Shown one piece after another: positions 63,436 through 64,000 of a stretch of DNA of 64,000 nucleotides; the stretch's first letter is position 1; the number at the start of each line of letters is the position of its first letter. A program made the translations under genes and the position numbers. The notes under the pieces were generated by a model. It saw only the letters and a program-made list of their open reading frames with translations. It had not been told where the DNA came from and ran no database searches. The stretch is from Anaeramoeba flamelloides (lineage: Eukaryota; Metamonada; Anaeramoebidae), in contig JANTQA010000026.1 in the NCBI GenBank assembly GCA_027625915.1, positions 7,254,001 through 7,318,000 of the forward strand, written 5' to 3'.

Positions 63436-64000
63436 TCAATGGATGTGATTGAGTTTATTGGCTAGGTAACAATAAGCAAGAAAAAGACTTTTTTTTGAAA
63501 ATTAACAAATAAGCAATTTCAGAACAATAATTCTTTTTTTCTTAAAATGTCTAGTCATAGAATTTTCTTTCTTCTTTATGCAAATTTTTTTTTTTTCATT
63601 GAAAATGAAATAATTGCCGAAATGTTTGTTATTTTTCTAATTAGTTCTATTTTTTCAATTATTTTATTTTTGAAAGAATTATTGTTTTAAATCAACAAAC
63701 ACACATAAATTGCGTTTTAAATTTCATAATTTGTCATCAGTCTAATAACCACACAGAAAAAGAACTTTTATTTTTTTCAAATTTAATCAAAGATAAAATT
63801 ATAGGATAAAAATTTATTCACCATCAAATATTTTACTAGTTTCAAAACGCCTTTAGAACTTTAAAAACTGAAAAATATTTGATCTGCGGTTTAATTAATG
63901 ACTTTAAGAAACCAAACCATCGTCATATGAAAATTTTATCCTTGTTACATAGTTCAAAAAAGAATTTGCTTTCCTATTTTTTTTGTTGTCATTTTGATCA
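63436..64000. other. Downstream region to the window end
   Basis: A/T-rich, with a T-run at about 63586-63597. No gene or repeat recognised. Confidence 0.4.

Overview
The window is nuclear DNA from a protist with a strongly A+T-rich genome. It has long poly-A/T and poly-N tracts, standard stop codons, GT-AG spliceosomal introns and widely spaced genes. The gene set is eukaryotic: importin-5, an HSPA12-like Hsp70, a vWFA/alpha-kinase protein, FAD synthetase, the Rpp21/Rpr2 RNase P subunit and a PB1-UBA protein. vWFA/alpha-kinase and HSPA12-like proteins together with A+T-rich coding sequence suggest an amoeboid protist. An Anaeramoeba-like metamonad is my best guess and an amoebozoan the alternative; this is inference from gene style only.

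Layout. 1-7140: gene-free, with a hairpin MITE, a TIR element, a TA-flanked TIR element and a decayed LINE 3' half. 7141-8235 (+): PB1-UBA protein with an acidic and a Gly/His/Arg-rich middle. 9351-10622: TIR transposon carrying clusters of the palindrome ATCGCGAT. 13411-14139 (+): FAD synthetase. 14283-17220: foldback MITE, nested palindrome cluster, small hairpin, first copy of repeat family A. 19740-23602 (+): importin-5, two exons. 24320-25032: LINE 3' end with a small hairpin element inserted. 26265-27071 (-): coiled-coil protein. 28070-30365: two large foldback elements. 31079-31640: G-rich tract and repeat family B. 32679-34790 (+): vWFA protein with a degenerate alpha-kinase domain. 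39685-48694 (-): HSPA12-like Hsp70 with two introns of about 3.5 and 3.8 kb that are mosaics of repeats and LINE pieces. 50688-52381: nested TIR elements. 53658-55988 (+): two-exon protein with an E2F/DP-like winged helix. 57634-60444 (+): Treslin/Sld3-like protein. 62363-62740: foldback element. 62944-63435 (+): Rpp21/Rpr2.

The genes form no operon. The closest functional pair is the E2F/DP-like winged-helix gene followed on the same strand by the Treslin/Sld3-like gene; in other eukaryotes these families act in S-phase transcription and origin firing. The rest are separate housekeeping functions: FAD synthesis, nuclear import, RNase P/MRP, chaperone, ubiquitin-linked scaffold.

The most distinctive content is the repeat population. 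At least six foldback or TIR families, three or more multi-copy dispersed families, and LINE 3' ends with a structurally conserved hairpin of varying sequence fill most of the intergenic and intronic space. All alignments here were made by eye; no search was run.
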